From: Paracoccaceae bacterium
GTDB taxonomy: Bacteria > Pseudomonadota > Alphaproteobacteria > Rhodobacterales > Rhodobacteraceae
Length of the DNA stretch: 5,104 nt
Direction: 5' to 3'
Assembly (NCBI GenBank): GCA_002401945.1
Contig: NVUP01000002.1
Location: 106,048 to 111,151, forward strand
The position numbers were made by a program, and so were the translations under genes. Positions within the stretch are counted from its first letter, which is position 1. Each line of letters starts with the position of its first letter. This document shows, in pieces, positions 1 through 5,104 of this stretch. Under the pieces are notes generated by a model. It saw nothing but the letters and a program-made list of their open reading frames with translations, had not been told where the DNA came from and ran no database searches.

Positions 1-693
1 CGCACCTTCGGCGATCTCAATGCCCTCATCACGCAGGCTGTCCAAAACGACCTGCGCCAGTTCCGGGTCATCCTTGCCCAGCGCGGTCAATCCTTCGATC
101 ACCGTCACCTTGCAGCCCAGCCGCACATGCGCCTGCGCCATCTCCATACCAATCGGGCCACCGCCAATGATCAGCAGGTGTTCTGGCGTCTCGCGCAGAT
201 CAAACAGCGTCTCGTTGGTGACATAGGGCACTGCGTCCAGGCCGGGGATCGGTGGCACCAGCGGCGACGATCCAGTGGCAATCACCACTCGACGCGCGGT
301 GATCACATGCTCACCAGCCTGCACCTGAGTGGGAGAAATGAAGTGGCCGAACTCGCGGATCACCCGCACGCCAAGGCCCTCAAATCGTTCCTGGCTGTCC
401 ATCGGTTCAATGCTGGCAATAACGTCGCGCACATGCTCCATCACTGCGGCGTAATCCACCTGCGGCACCTGATCCGCAACACCAAAATCAGCCGCGTGAC
501 CTTGCCCATAGGCCACCTTGGCACTAGCAATCAGCGACTTAGAGGGGACGCAGCCATAGTTCAGGCAATCACCACCCATCTTGTGGCCTTCCAACAGCAC
601 CACATCAGCACCCATTTGGGCAGCCCCCGCCGCAACCGACAGCCCCCCGGACCCGGCACCAATCACCAGGAGATCACATTTCAGCTTTAACAT
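1..693 (-). CDS. FAD-dependent NAD(P)-disulfide oxidoreductase, mercuric reductase-like (N-terminal 231 residues, cut by window edge)
   Basis: The reverse-strand frame starts MLKLKCDLLVIGAGSGG and stays open to base 1, so the C-terminal half, with the dimerisation domain, lies outside the window. Visible in order: the FAD-binding Rossmann motif GAGSGG (residues 12-17); the redox-active disulfide motif GGDCLNYGCVPSK, with cysteines 43 and 48 as a CxxxxC pair; the ATGSSP motif (139-144); and the second, NAD(P)-binding Rossmann motif GGGPIG (177-182). This is the class I pyridine nucleotide-disulfide oxidoreductase fold (dihydrolipoyl dehydrogenase, glutathione reductase, MerA). There is no N-terminal heavy-metal-binding GMTCxxC domain, so true mercuric reductase activity is not supported. 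The substrate is unknown. The start is backed by an AGAGGT ribosome site (plus-strand bases 700-705) inside the tail of the upstream gene. The start codon lies 2 nt after that gene's TGA, so the two are probably cotranscribed and translationally coupled. Confidence 0.93.
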   Translation of the reverse strand, partial: MLKLKCDLLVIGAGSGGLSVAAGAAQMGADVVLLEGHKMGGDCLNYGCVPSKSLIASAKVAYGQGHAADFGVADQVPQVDYAAVMEHVRDVIASIEPMDSQERFEGLGVRVIREFGHFISPTQVQAGEHVITARRVVIATGSSPLVPPIPGLDAVPYVTNETLFDLRETPEHLLIIGGGPIGMEMAQAHVRLGCKVTVIEGLTALGKDDPELAQVVLDSLRDEGIEIAEGA

Positions 694-695
694 GC

Positions 696-1427
696 TCAGA
701 CCTCTTTCTTGCCACGCAGGATGTTGATGATAATTGGCAGCGTGGCCAATACACAAAGTCCCATTATAGGGCCGATGATATGGGGTTCCCACAGCAGGCT
801 CAAATTCGGGTCTTCACCGCGATCAAACACCTCGCCCAACCCAACGCCAATCCAGGTGAACACAATGCCACCGGGAATGATGCCAACTGCCGTGGTCCAT
901 AGGAAAGTGCGGAACCTGACCCCAACCAAAGCAGGCAACAGGTTGGCAACAAAAAACGGCACCGCAGGCACCAGCCGCATCAACAGCAGCACTGGCACCT
1001 CGTTCTCGCGCAATCCGTTCTTAAAGCTCTGCAACCGCCCCTCGGATGCGTCCAGCTTGGCGGTCAGCATGTCGCCCAGCCCCCAACGCGCCGCCGAAAA
1101 GATCGCCGCCGCACCAAAAGTGGCGGCGGTGATGTTGAACAGGGTGCCCGCCACCAAGCCAAACAAAAACCCTCCGGTGACCGAGGCCACCGCCGCGCCG
1201 GGCAGTGAGAACGCCACAATTGCAATGTAAATCGCAATGAACATTGCTGCCAGCCCGAGGAAATTCTGATCCCGGTAAGCGATCAGCGATTCGCGATTGT
1301 CCCGCAGGGTGTCAAAGCTCAGGTAATCCCGCAGGGTAAAGGCGCCAATCACCGCCACGATCAGCACGATCAGCAGCGGCAGATGGCGAATTATCGGGTG
1401 TTTTGTGGTGTCACTTGGTTGGCTCAT
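696..1427 (-). CDS. TVP38/TMEM64 family (VTT/DedA-type) integral membrane protein
   Basis: This is a 243-residue hydrophobic protein starting MSQPSDTTKHPII. A short cytosolic N-terminus leads into a first membrane segment (about residues 16-32). Further hydrophobic stretches lie at about 56-76, 78-112, 145-165, 178-200 and 216-236. The VTT/SNARE-associated-type signature is visible as SLPGAAVASVTGGFLFG (74-90) and the later RLVPAVPFFVANLLPALVG block (151-169), with a basic loop RFRTFLW after it. The family sits in the inner membrane and is linked to lipid scrambling or transport and to membrane homeostasis; the substrate of this member is not known. A longer frame to a GTG at 1502 exists, but the ATG at 1427 has a GGAGAG site 8 nt upstream, so I chose it. 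It is the first gene of a two-gene unit with the FAD oxidoreductase. NCBI also names proteins that fuse these two parts, which supports a shared task. Confidence 0.9.
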   Translation of the reverse strand: MSQPSDTTKHPIIRHLPLLIVLIVAVIGAFTLRDYLSFDTLRDNRESLIAYRDQNFLGLAAMFIAIYIAIVAFSLPGAAVASVTGGFLFGLVAGTLFNITAATFGAAAIFSAARWGLGDMLTAKLDASEGRLQSFKNGLRENEVPVLLLMRLVPAVPFFVANLLPALVGVRFRTFLWTTAVGIIPGGIVFTWIGVGLGEVFDRGEDPNLSLLWEPHIIGPIMGLCVLATLPIIINILRGKKEV

Positions 1428-1435
1428 CAATTTCA

Positions 1436-1441
1436 CTCTCC
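1436..1441 (-). promoter_or_regulatory. Ribosome binding site GGAGAG that sets the VTT-protein start
   Basis: On the minus strand GGAGAG lies 8 nt before the ATG at 1427. The alternative GTG start at 1502 would add 25 residues of atypical, non-hydrophobic sequence (MRGIPLCSPHPHF...), so this site favours the shorter protein. Confidence 0.6.
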
Positions 1442-1522
1442 GGTTTGTCCCCTTGCTAAGCACAAAATGAGGATGAGGCGAGCAAAGCGGTATCCCCCTC
1501 ACGATGCGTTGATCGCAGGCGG

Positions 1523-1553
1523 CACAATTGTGAGATTGGTTTCAGATCTGAAA
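1523..1553. promoter_or_regulatory. Pair of perfect palindromes, possible operator for the VTT/oxidoreductase unit
   Basis: CACAATTGTG (1523-1532) and TTTCAGATCTGAAA (1540-1553) are both perfect dyads, with centres about 19 bp apart. They lie roughly 100-125 bp upstream of the VTT-protein start. The position and symmetry suit dimeric regulator sites, but I recognise neither as the consensus of a known regulator, and short palindromes also occur by chance. Confidence 0.25.
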
Positions 1554-1612
1554 AGTTTGGCATCATGCCTGATCACAATCTCCCTGTTTTGCTGGACCCA
1601 CTTCAAAACACC

Positions 1613-1670
1613 GGGCCGTGTCTGACCTTGGGGTGGTGCAAAGCGCCTTTCCGGGGGCAAGGTCAGGCCC
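1613..1670. repeat. Extended stem-loop upstream of rpmH, terminator-like on the minus strand
   Basis: TGACCTTG (1623-1630) pairs perfectly with CAAGGTCA (1658-1665). GGGCC (1613-1617) pairs with GGCCC (1666-1670) once a 5-nt bulge is allowed, giving about 13 base pairs. A small AAAG/CTTT hairpin (1640-1650) sits in the loop. Read on the minus strand, the stem is followed by GGTGTTTTG, a short T-run, so it could end minus-strand transcription entering the VTT unit from the rpmH side. On the plus strand no T-run follows. Confidence 0.4.
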
Positions 1671-1796
1671 AGCGAGGCGGTGCCGAAGCAAGAGCATCCC
1701 TATGCCAATTGACACAGATAAATCCCTCAGCCATCCGTCAGCTTAGTAAAAAAGCCAGAAACATTGCATTCCGACCAAAAACCAGCCCTACAGGGT

Positions 1797-1823
1797 TTGA
1801 CTCGGCTGCCAATCCCTTCTAAT
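1797..1823 (+). promoter_or_regulatory. Probable housekeeping (sigma-70 type) promoter of rpmH
   Basis: TTGACT (1797-1802) is followed after 15 nt by TCTAAT (1818-1823), one base off TATAAT. The spacing is slightly short; reading the -10 as TAATGA gives 17 nt but a poorer box. Transcription would begin near 1830, leaving a leader of about 65 nt before rpmH. The GGTTTGACTC context is typical of strong alphaproteobacterial promoters. A second TTGACA at 1709-1714 has no good -10 partner. Confidence 0.55.
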
Positions 1824-1895
1824 GACCGGGCTTCGAGATAGACACCTCGGGAGCTTTTGTTCGCCTTCCGACGCAATTAAATGGAGACCGGAGCG

Positions 1896-2030
1896 ATGAA
1901 ACGCACCTTTCAGCCTTCGAACCTGGTTCGTAAACGTCGCCACGGCTTTCGTGCGCGCATGGCCACCAAGGCAGGCCGCAAGATCCTGAATGCACGTCGT
2001 GCACAGGGCCGCAAAGAACTGAGCGCATAA
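1896..2030 (+). CDS. rpmH: 50S ribosomal protein L34
   Basis: This is a 44-residue, very basic protein, [20 protein letters not shown] onward, ending GRKELSA. It matches the universal L34 signature (KRTFQPS, then RxRxHGFRARMxTKxGRxxLxxRRxxGRxxL) over its entire length with no gap. L34 is a late-assembling protein of the large ribosomal subunit that sits within 23S rRNA. The start is fixed by family length and by a TGGAGA site (1882-1887) 8 nt upstream. It heads the conserved rpmH-rnpA-yidD cluster and has its own strong-looking promoter. Unusually, a terminator-like hairpin separates it from rnpA, which would favour far more L34 message than RNase P protein message. Confidence 0.98.
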   Translation: MKRTFQPSNLVRKRRHGFRARMATKAGRKILNARRAQGRKELSA

Positions 2031-2058
2031 ACGCGCACTCAGTAGTCTGACGGATTTT

Positions 2059-2122
2059 ACACCGCCGGAGGCCCCCACGGATGGCATTGCCGCCCTTGGG
2101 AACACGCCTCCGGCGGTGTCCG
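2059..2122 (+). terminator. Terminator-like hairpin after rpmH (14-bp arms)
   Basis: ACACCGCCGGAGGC (2059-2072) and GCCTCCGGCGGTGT (2106-2119) are perfect inverted copies around a 33-nt loop that can fold further (CCCA/TGGG and a GGC-ATT-GCC mini-hairpin). A T-rich tail, TTTGTTTA (2123-2130), follows. It lies 28 nt after the rpmH stop. It probably acts as a partial Rho-independent terminator or a 3'-end stabiliser for the abundant rpmH message. The loop is long for a classic terminator and the T-run is interrupted, so strength is uncertain. Confidence 0.6.
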
Positions 2123-2132
2123 TTTGTTTAGG

Positions 2133-2241
2133 GCGTGTTGCATTTCATTGCTTTTTGGGCATTTATCTGCCGGTATGAGGCAGCGTTTGCATAACACAAT
2201 GCGTTCATCCCGACAGATAAATTCGATCTAATGCTACACGC
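2133..2241. repeat. Long imperfect inverted repeat (MITE-like or IS-remnant-like) running into the rnpA start
   Basis: Outer arms: GCGTGTTGCATT (2133-2144) against AATGCTACACGC (2230-2241), 11 of 12 positions complementary. Inner arms: ATTTATCTGCCGG (2161-2173) against CCGACAGATAAAT (2210-2222), 12 of 13 complementary. Deeper still, ATGA (2175-2178) pairs with TCAT (2205-2208), and GCAT/ATGC (2189-2192, 2199-2202) closes a 6-nt loop. The arms between outer and inner blocks differ in length (16 against 7 nt). A nested long dyad of about 109 bp with near-matching ends fits a small non-autonomous element or decayed IS ends; a structured leader is the alternative. I see no clean target-site duplication. 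Confidence 0.5.
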
Positions 2242-2248
2242 TACAGCC

Positions 2249-2617
2249 ATGTCGCAATTGCCGCAGGTCCATATGCAGGTTCTTTCCAAACGCAGTGAAT
2301 TCCTCGCCGCTGCCCGCGCTCGCAGGCAGGGTAGCAAGGGCATGATGGTGCAGGGCCGCAATCGCGGCGATGGGGATGGCACCCGGGTTGGCTTTACCTG
2401 TTCCAAAAAGGTCGGCAACGCTGTTGCCCGCAACCGTGCCAAACGCAGACTGCGCGAAGTGGCGCGCATTGTCCTGCCCAGCCACGGCAAGCCCGGCTGG
2501 GACTATGTGCTGATTGGCCGCGCCACTGAAACCGCCCTGCGCCCGTTCGAACAGCTGCAGGGTGATCTGATCCACGCGCTGAAAAAGATCCACAACGCCC
2601 CCCGCCGCAAAGACTGA
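2249..2617 (+). CDS. rnpA: Ribonuclease P protein component
   Basis: RnpA binds the RNase P RNA and helps it recognise precursor tRNAs so that the 5' leader is cleaved. The family core is clear: [19 protein letters not shown] near the N-terminus, then [25 protein letters not shown]. The latter is the RNR signature helix that contacts RNA and sits in the usual left-handed crossover region. A WDYVLIGR strand and a basic C-terminus (NAPRRKD) follow. From the chosen start the protein is 122 residues, a normal length. The start is uncertain. ATG at 2231 adds MLHATA but lies inside the inverted-repeat arm. ATG at 2249 gives MSQLPQ. ATG at 2273 gives MQVLSKR and has a weak AGGT site 4 nt before it. 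None has a strong ribosome site, and an in-frame stop at 2192 rules out anything longer. Family identity is secure; only the first 6-24 residues are in doubt. Confidence 0.95.
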   Translation: MSQLPQVHMQVLSKRSEFLAAARARRQGSKGMMVQGRNRGDGDGTRVGFTCSKKVGNAVARNRAKRRLREVARIVLPSHGKPGWDYVLIGRATETALRPFEQLQGDLIHALKKIHNAPRRKD

Positions 2618-2649
2618 GACAATTCAGGCCCATCCGATGGCAGCACCAT

Positions 2650-2693
2650 CCGGAAAATTCGAATTTTCCGGCTCGGAATTTTCCAAAATTCCG
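2650..2693. repeat. Two adjacent palindromes in the rnpA-yidD gap (REP-like)
   Basis: The first is a perfect 22-bp palindrome (2650-2671), with arms CCGGAAAATTC and GAATTTTCCGG and no spacer. The second (2674-2693) has 9-bp arms, CGGAATTTT and AAAATTCCG, around a CC spacer. Both share the word GAATTTTCC (2661-2669 and 2676-2684), so they look like two diverged copies of one unit 15 bp apart. They may fold into twin stem-loops that stabilise or attenuate the message, or be an intergenic repeat family. No T-run follows, so a classic terminator is unlikely. Confidence 0.65.
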
Positions 2694-2772
2694 GACCATC
2701 CTGCCCAAGTTGTGGCACCTGAAACACTCCCGGAACATTGCAGCCCGCTGCCACTCCCCCTATCTACATCTT

Positions 2773-3027
2773 ATGAACCCTATCGCCCATATTATCGCCC
2801 TGCCCGTGCGCGCCTACCGGTTGATCTTCAGCCCCTGGGTTGGTTTCAACTGTCGCTATCAACCGACCTGTTCAGCCTATGCACTTGAAGCGCTTGAGAA
2901 ACACGGAGCACTCAAAGGCAGCTGGCTGGCAGCAAAACGGATTGGCCGGTGTCACCCTTTTGGCAGCGATGGCTATGATCCGGTACCGGATAGCAAAGAT
3001 TCCCATGCTCCCCCGCGATCAGATTAA
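2773..3027 (+). CDS. yidD: Membrane protein insertion efficiency factor YidD
   Basis: This is an 84-residue protein, [20 protein letters not shown] onward. YidD attaches to the inner face of the cytoplasmic membrane through an amphipathic N-terminal helix and assists YidC-dependent insertion of inner membrane proteins. The whole family core is present: YRLIFSPW, then [19 protein letters not shown] with cysteines 27 and 33, KRIGRCHPF with cysteine 60, and the closing GYDPVPD (67-73), followed by a short variable tail. The ATG at 2773 gives the expected N-terminus but has no clear ribosome site. A TTG at 2710 in the same frame would add 21 unlikely residues. It sits 155 nt after rnpA beyond two palindromes, so it may depend on readthrough. 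Normally yidC follows; here a convergent gene overlaps its last 9 bases. Confidence 0.97.
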   Translation: MNPIAHIIALPVRAYRLIFSPWVGFNCRYQPTCSAYALEALEKHGALKGSWLAAKRIGRCHPFGSDGYDPVPDSKDSHAPPRSD

Positions 3028-3951
3028 AACAAGCCCGGCCTTGTCACTTCTGCGAGTTGGGATCACCTCCCGGTCCAGCTCGCCCGCCAACGTAAAGCTT
3101 AAATCTTTGTAAAACTGCGCGCTGTCAAAGTACCAAGCGTGTGTTGCCGCCATACCGGCCTCATAATCCGCCCGATTGGCCTGAAAACGAGGACCACAGT
3201 TCAAATTCACAGTCTTATCCGATCGGTTTTCAGGTAGTCCAACTCGGCCCAAGCGCCGCGACACCCCAACTCGTTTGATGTTCGACACCGACAGTACAGC
3301 GTCATAAGGGCTGTAGTAATTGGTCAGCCGCGCCGAGTGACGCAAGAGTGAGCTCGAGTGGGAATTGCCCTGTGTCATTGAGTTCGAAGAGATGTCAGCC
3401 GCCACTAAAGCCACCTGCGCCACCGACCAGCTCTTGCTCGCCTCAGTGTGACTGTCATCTGCATAGTCAAACGCTTCGCGCACAACAAAGCAGCCCATCG
3501 AGTGGGCCAAAATATGCAAGTTGGTCTGGCAATTGGGCAACTGGCGCCTGACAAAACCTTTGATACCCTTTTCCATCAACATCTCTGCTGCCGCCCTGGC
3601 ATCCCGACGATCTGAGGCATACCCCAACACGGTGCCATCGCTGGGCCAATCGAAACCGACCACCGGCCCCCTGAACCCCTGTTCTCTCAGCCCTGCCACA
3701 ACCTTTTTGTAGCGGCGGCGCATCTCGTGCTGCTCGGTGTTGAAACCGTGAACGAAAAAAAGGATATCAACCTCGGTTTCTGTTTCGTTACCGGCCGCCC
3801 GCTGCACTTGTTTAAACCAGCTGCCACTGTTGCTGATGATGGTGTCTTTCGTAATTGGAGCCGCTTCATCCACTGCGATCAATCGCATGGCGCCAATCTT
3901 ATCGGTGAACTCTCCGCCCTGCAAACGGCGCGCGGACATAAAAAATTCCAT
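3019..3951 (-). CDS. Alpha/beta hydrolase of the DUF900 type
   Basis: This is a 310-residue protein starting [15 protein letters not shown]. The alpha/beta-hydrolase landmarks appear in order: the oxyanion-loop strand [11 protein letters not shown] (HGFN at 68-71); [10 protein letters not shown] (about 97-106); the nucleophile elbow LAHSMG with serine 151; VALVAADIS with aspartate 186; [13 protein letters not shown] with aspartate 217; and a late THAWYF with histidine 271 as candidate catalytic base. The HGFN, AHSMG, A-D-I and YDAVL order matches the DUF900 family (Pfam PF05990), whose substrates are mostly unknown. I see no signal peptide or membrane segment, so it is probably cytoplasmic. 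The ATG at 3951 was chosen because AGGGGA lies 7 nt upstream; a longer frame reaches 4005. It is convergent with yidD (9-bp overlap) and divergent from ttcA, so it is transcribed alone. Esterase or lipase-like activity is inference only. Confidence 0.85.
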   Translation of the reverse strand: MEFFMSARRLQGGEFTDKIGAMRLIAVDEAAPITKDTIISNSGSWFKQVQRAAGNETETEVDILFFVHGFNTEQHEMRRRYKKVVAGLREQGFRGPVVGFDWPSDGTVLGYASDRRDARAAAEMLMEKGIKGFVRRQLPNCQTNLHILAHSMGCFVVREAFDYADDSHTEASKSWSVAQVALVAADISSNSMTQGNSHSSSLLRHSARLTNYYSPYDAVLSVSNIKRVGVSRRLGRVGLPENRSDKTVNLNCGPRFQANRADYEAGMAATHAWYFDSAQFYKDLSFTLAGELDREVIPTRRSDKAGLVLI

Positions 3952-3958
3952 AATATCT

Positions 3959-4001
3959 TCCCCTCTGCAAGCAATAAGTGTCTCATGAAAGCAGCACTCA
4001 A
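3959..4001 (-). promoter_or_regulatory. Ribosome site and tentative promoter of the DUF900 hydrolase gene
   Basis: On the minus strand TTGAGT (plus bases 3996-4001) and CTTATT (3973-3978) are separated by 17 nt. An AGGGGA ribosome site (3959-3964) stands 7 nt before the ATG at 3951. The ribosome site is convincing and decides the start. The -10 matches only half of the consensus, so the promoter is weakly supported. Confidence 0.35.
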
Positions 4002-4125
4002 CCAAATGGATTTAATCGTGCAGTAACAACTCTCTATTCACCTTGGCCACGAGATCTGCAATTTTCCCCGTTTATTTCAGCACCAAATTGCGGTACTGGC
4101 CCTGATCCAGCAGCATGAGGCTCCC

Positions 4126-5019
4126 ATGTTAGACAATGACAGCGCTATCCACCCGCTGTTTGCCGGCGCCCCCTCAACCACCGAGTTCAAAAAGCTACGC
4201 AAGCGCATCGTGCGCTATACCCGCGAGGCAATTGAACAATACGGCATGATCGAGCAAGGCCCCCGCGCACCCGACGCCAAGCCGCAGAAATGGCTGGTCT
4301 GCCTGTCTGGTGGCAAGGATAGCTATACCTTGTTGGCGGTGCTGTACGAGCTGAAATGGCGCGGCTTGCTGCCAGTGGATCTGCTGGCCTGCAATCTGGA
4401 TCAGGGCCAGCCGGGATTTCCGGCCACAGTGCTGCCCGAATTCCTGCAGAAAATGGGTGTGCCGCACCGGATCGAATATAAAGACACCTATAGCGTGGTG
4501 ATGGACAAGATCCCCGCCGGTCGGACCTTTTGTTCTTTGTGCTCGCGTCTGCGCCGTGGCAACCTGTATCGCGTCGCCCGGGAAGAAGGCTGTTCGGCAG
4601 TGGTGCTGGGCCATCACCGCGACGACATCCTGGAAACGTTTTTCATGAATCTGTTCCATGGCGGTCGCCTGGCCACCATGCCGCCCAAACTGCTCAATGA
4701 AGAGGGCGATCTGTTTGTTTACCGTCCCCTGGCCCATGTCTCCGAGGTGGATTGCGCAAAATTTGCCCGCGCGATGAACTACCCAATCATCCCATGTGAC
4801 CTGTGTGGCAGTCAGGACGGGCTGCAACGCCAGCAGGTGAAACAGCTTCTGGACGGGTGGGAATCAAACAGCCCGGGCCGTCGCCAAGTGATGTTCCGGG
4901 CCTTGATGAATGCCCGCCCTTCACACCTACTGGACCCAAATTTGTTCGATTTTTTGGGGCTGGAGCGTAAAAACTCGGATTCAAGCACAAATTCCGACGA
5001 GATTCCCGTTCTGCGTTAA
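4126..5019 (+). CDS. ttcA: tRNA 2-thiocytidine(32) synthetase TtcA
   Basis: This is a 297-residue protein, close to the usual family length. TtcA places sulfur on C2 of cytidine 32 in the anticodon loop of certain tRNAs, using ATP to adenylate the base and an oxygen-sensitive [4Fe-4S] cluster to handle the sulfur. Visible features: an N-terminal helix region ([16 protein letters not shown]); the PP-loop ATP-binding motif SGGKDS (61-66) on the strand KWLVCL; the cluster cysteines [11 protein letters not shown] (C136, C139) and IPCDLCGSQ (C224, C227), the TtcA arrangement; and [20 protein letters not shown] (162-180), a TtcA/TilS-type block. All key residues are present, so it should be functional. 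A GAGG ribosome site (4117-4120) lies 5 nt before the ATG. It is separated from the divergent hydrolase by about 170 bases and from the next possible gene by 70. Confidence 0.97.
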   Translation: MLDNDSAIHPLFAGAPSTTEFKKLRKRIVRYTREAIEQYGMIEQGPRAPDAKPQKWLVCLSGGKDSYTLLAVLYELKWRGLLPVDLLACNLDQGQPGFPATVLPEFLQKMGVPHRIEYKDTYSVVMDKIPAGRTFCSLCSRLRRGNLYRVAREEGCSAVVLGHHRDDILETFFMNLFHGGRLATMPPKLLNEEGDLFVYRPLAHVSEVDCAKFARAMNYPIIPCDLCGSQDGLQRQQVKQLLDGWESNSPGRRQVMFRALMNARPSHLLDPNLFDFLGLERKNSDSSTNSDEIPVLR

Positions 5020-5089
5020 CGGACGAGTCAGACCAGCAACCCTATTCTCCTGTTAGCGCGTAAGAGGCGTATAGGCGAAAGGTCATTTC

Positions 5090-5104
5090 ATGCTCCATCC
5101 GAAT
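5090..5104 (+). CDS. Possible start of a further plus-strand gene (only 5 codons visible)
   Basis: An ATG at 5090 follows an AAAGG ribosome-like site (5078-5082) at 7 nt and opens MLHPN before the window ends. It lies 70 bases after the ttcA stop on the same strand. The spacing and site look genuine, but five codons cannot identify a product or prove coding. Confidence 0.35.

Larger units (their letters stand above)
1428..1895. other. Divergent intergenic region between the VTT-protein unit and rpmH
   Basis: This is 468 bases with no convincing gene. Open frames here (for example plus 1565-1822) lack a ribosome site and recognisable protein character. From left to right it contains: the minus-strand leader of the VTT gene; a 10-bp palindrome CACAATTGTG (1523-1532); a 14-bp palindrome TTTCAGATCTGAAA (1540-1553); an extended stem-loop (1613-1670); and the rpmH promoter (about 1797-1823) with its leader of roughly 65 nt. 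I could not pick a convincing -10/-35 pair for the minus-strand unit. Confidence 0.6.

Noticed and set aside
127..690. Plus-strand 187-codon open frame
   Set aside because: It lies wholly antisense to the FAD oxidoreductase, whose FAD, disulfide and NAD motifs are unmistakable. The plus-strand translation has no recognisable domain and is rich in His/Arg, as expected of a shadow frame.
1565..1822. Plus-strand 85-codon open frame upstream of rpmH
   Set aside because: It has no ribosome site and runs across the stem-loop and the rpmH -35 box. Its composition does not resemble a protein.
1896..2230. Replication origin (oriC) near rpmH
   Set aside because: rpmH lies beside dnaA and oriC in some bacteria, but dnaA is not here and I see no DnaA-box cluster. 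Alphaproteobacteria often have rpmH away from dnaA.
2128..2490. Minus-strand open frames opposite rpmH and rnpA
   Set aside because: They are shadows of the basic, GC-rich L34 and RnpA coding sequences, and no independent signal supports them.
3025..3044. ACAAG/CTTGT hairpin followed by TTTT on the minus strand at the hydrolase end
   Set aside because: It is a five-pair stem lying inside the final codons, too weak to call a terminator without transcript data.
4195..4827. Minus-strand 210-codon open frame
   Set aside because: It is antisense to the PP-loop and cysteine motifs of ttcA and shows no domain of its own.
5041..5075. Hairpin CCTAT/ATAGG as a ttcA terminator
   Set aside because: There are only five outer base pairs, a loose interior and no following T-run. 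It lies just before a possible next start codon and is better treated as chance.
1..5104. CRISPR array, tRNA or rRNA gene, or complete insertion sequence
   Set aside because: I saw no regularly spaced direct repeats, no cloverleaf or rRNA signature, and no transposase-like protein on either strand.

Overview
The window reads as chromosomal DNA of an alphaproteobacterium, most likely Rhodobacteraceae (Roseobacter group). I infer this from the 44-residue L34 protein ending in GRKELSA, the style of the RnpA and YidD proteins, and the moderately GC-rich codon use. No database search was possible, so the taxonomy is recognition only.

Layout. On the minus strand (positions 1-1427) a two-gene unit encodes a VTT/DedA-type membrane protein (TVP38/TMEM64 family), followed after 2 nt by the N-terminal 231 residues of a mercuric-reductase-like FAD/NAD(P) disulfide oxidoreductase that runs off the left edge. 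A 468-base divergent intergenic region follows. It holds a good sigma-70-type promoter for rpmH, two short perfect palindromes and a longer stem-loop. The plus strand then carries the conserved housekeeping cluster rpmH (L34), rnpA (RNase P protein) and yidD (membrane insertion factor), at 1896-3027. Both gaps in the cluster are unusually rich in dyad symmetry. Between rpmH and rnpA there is a terminator-like hairpin with 14-bp arms, then a roughly 110-bp imperfect inverted repeat whose right end runs into the rnpA start region. Between rnpA and yidD there are two adjacent palindromes. The expected next gene, yidC, is absent. Instead yidD is met tail to tail, with 9 bp of overlap, by a minus-strand DUF900-type alpha/beta hydrolase gene. 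Divergent from that hydrolase is ttcA (tRNA C32 2-thiocytidine synthetase). The last bases may hold the start of another plus-strand gene.

How the genes fit together. rpmH, rnpA, yidD and ttcA serve translation, tRNA maturation or modification, and membrane protein insertion. The VTT-domain/oxidoreductase pair is a recurring bacterial association, also known as a single fused protein, and its role is probably membrane-linked redox or metal/thiol chemistry that is not fully defined. I see no defence system, CRISPR array, tRNA, rRNA or complete mobile element. The most unusual signals are the non-coding inverted repeats around rnpA and the end of the conserved cluster after yidD.
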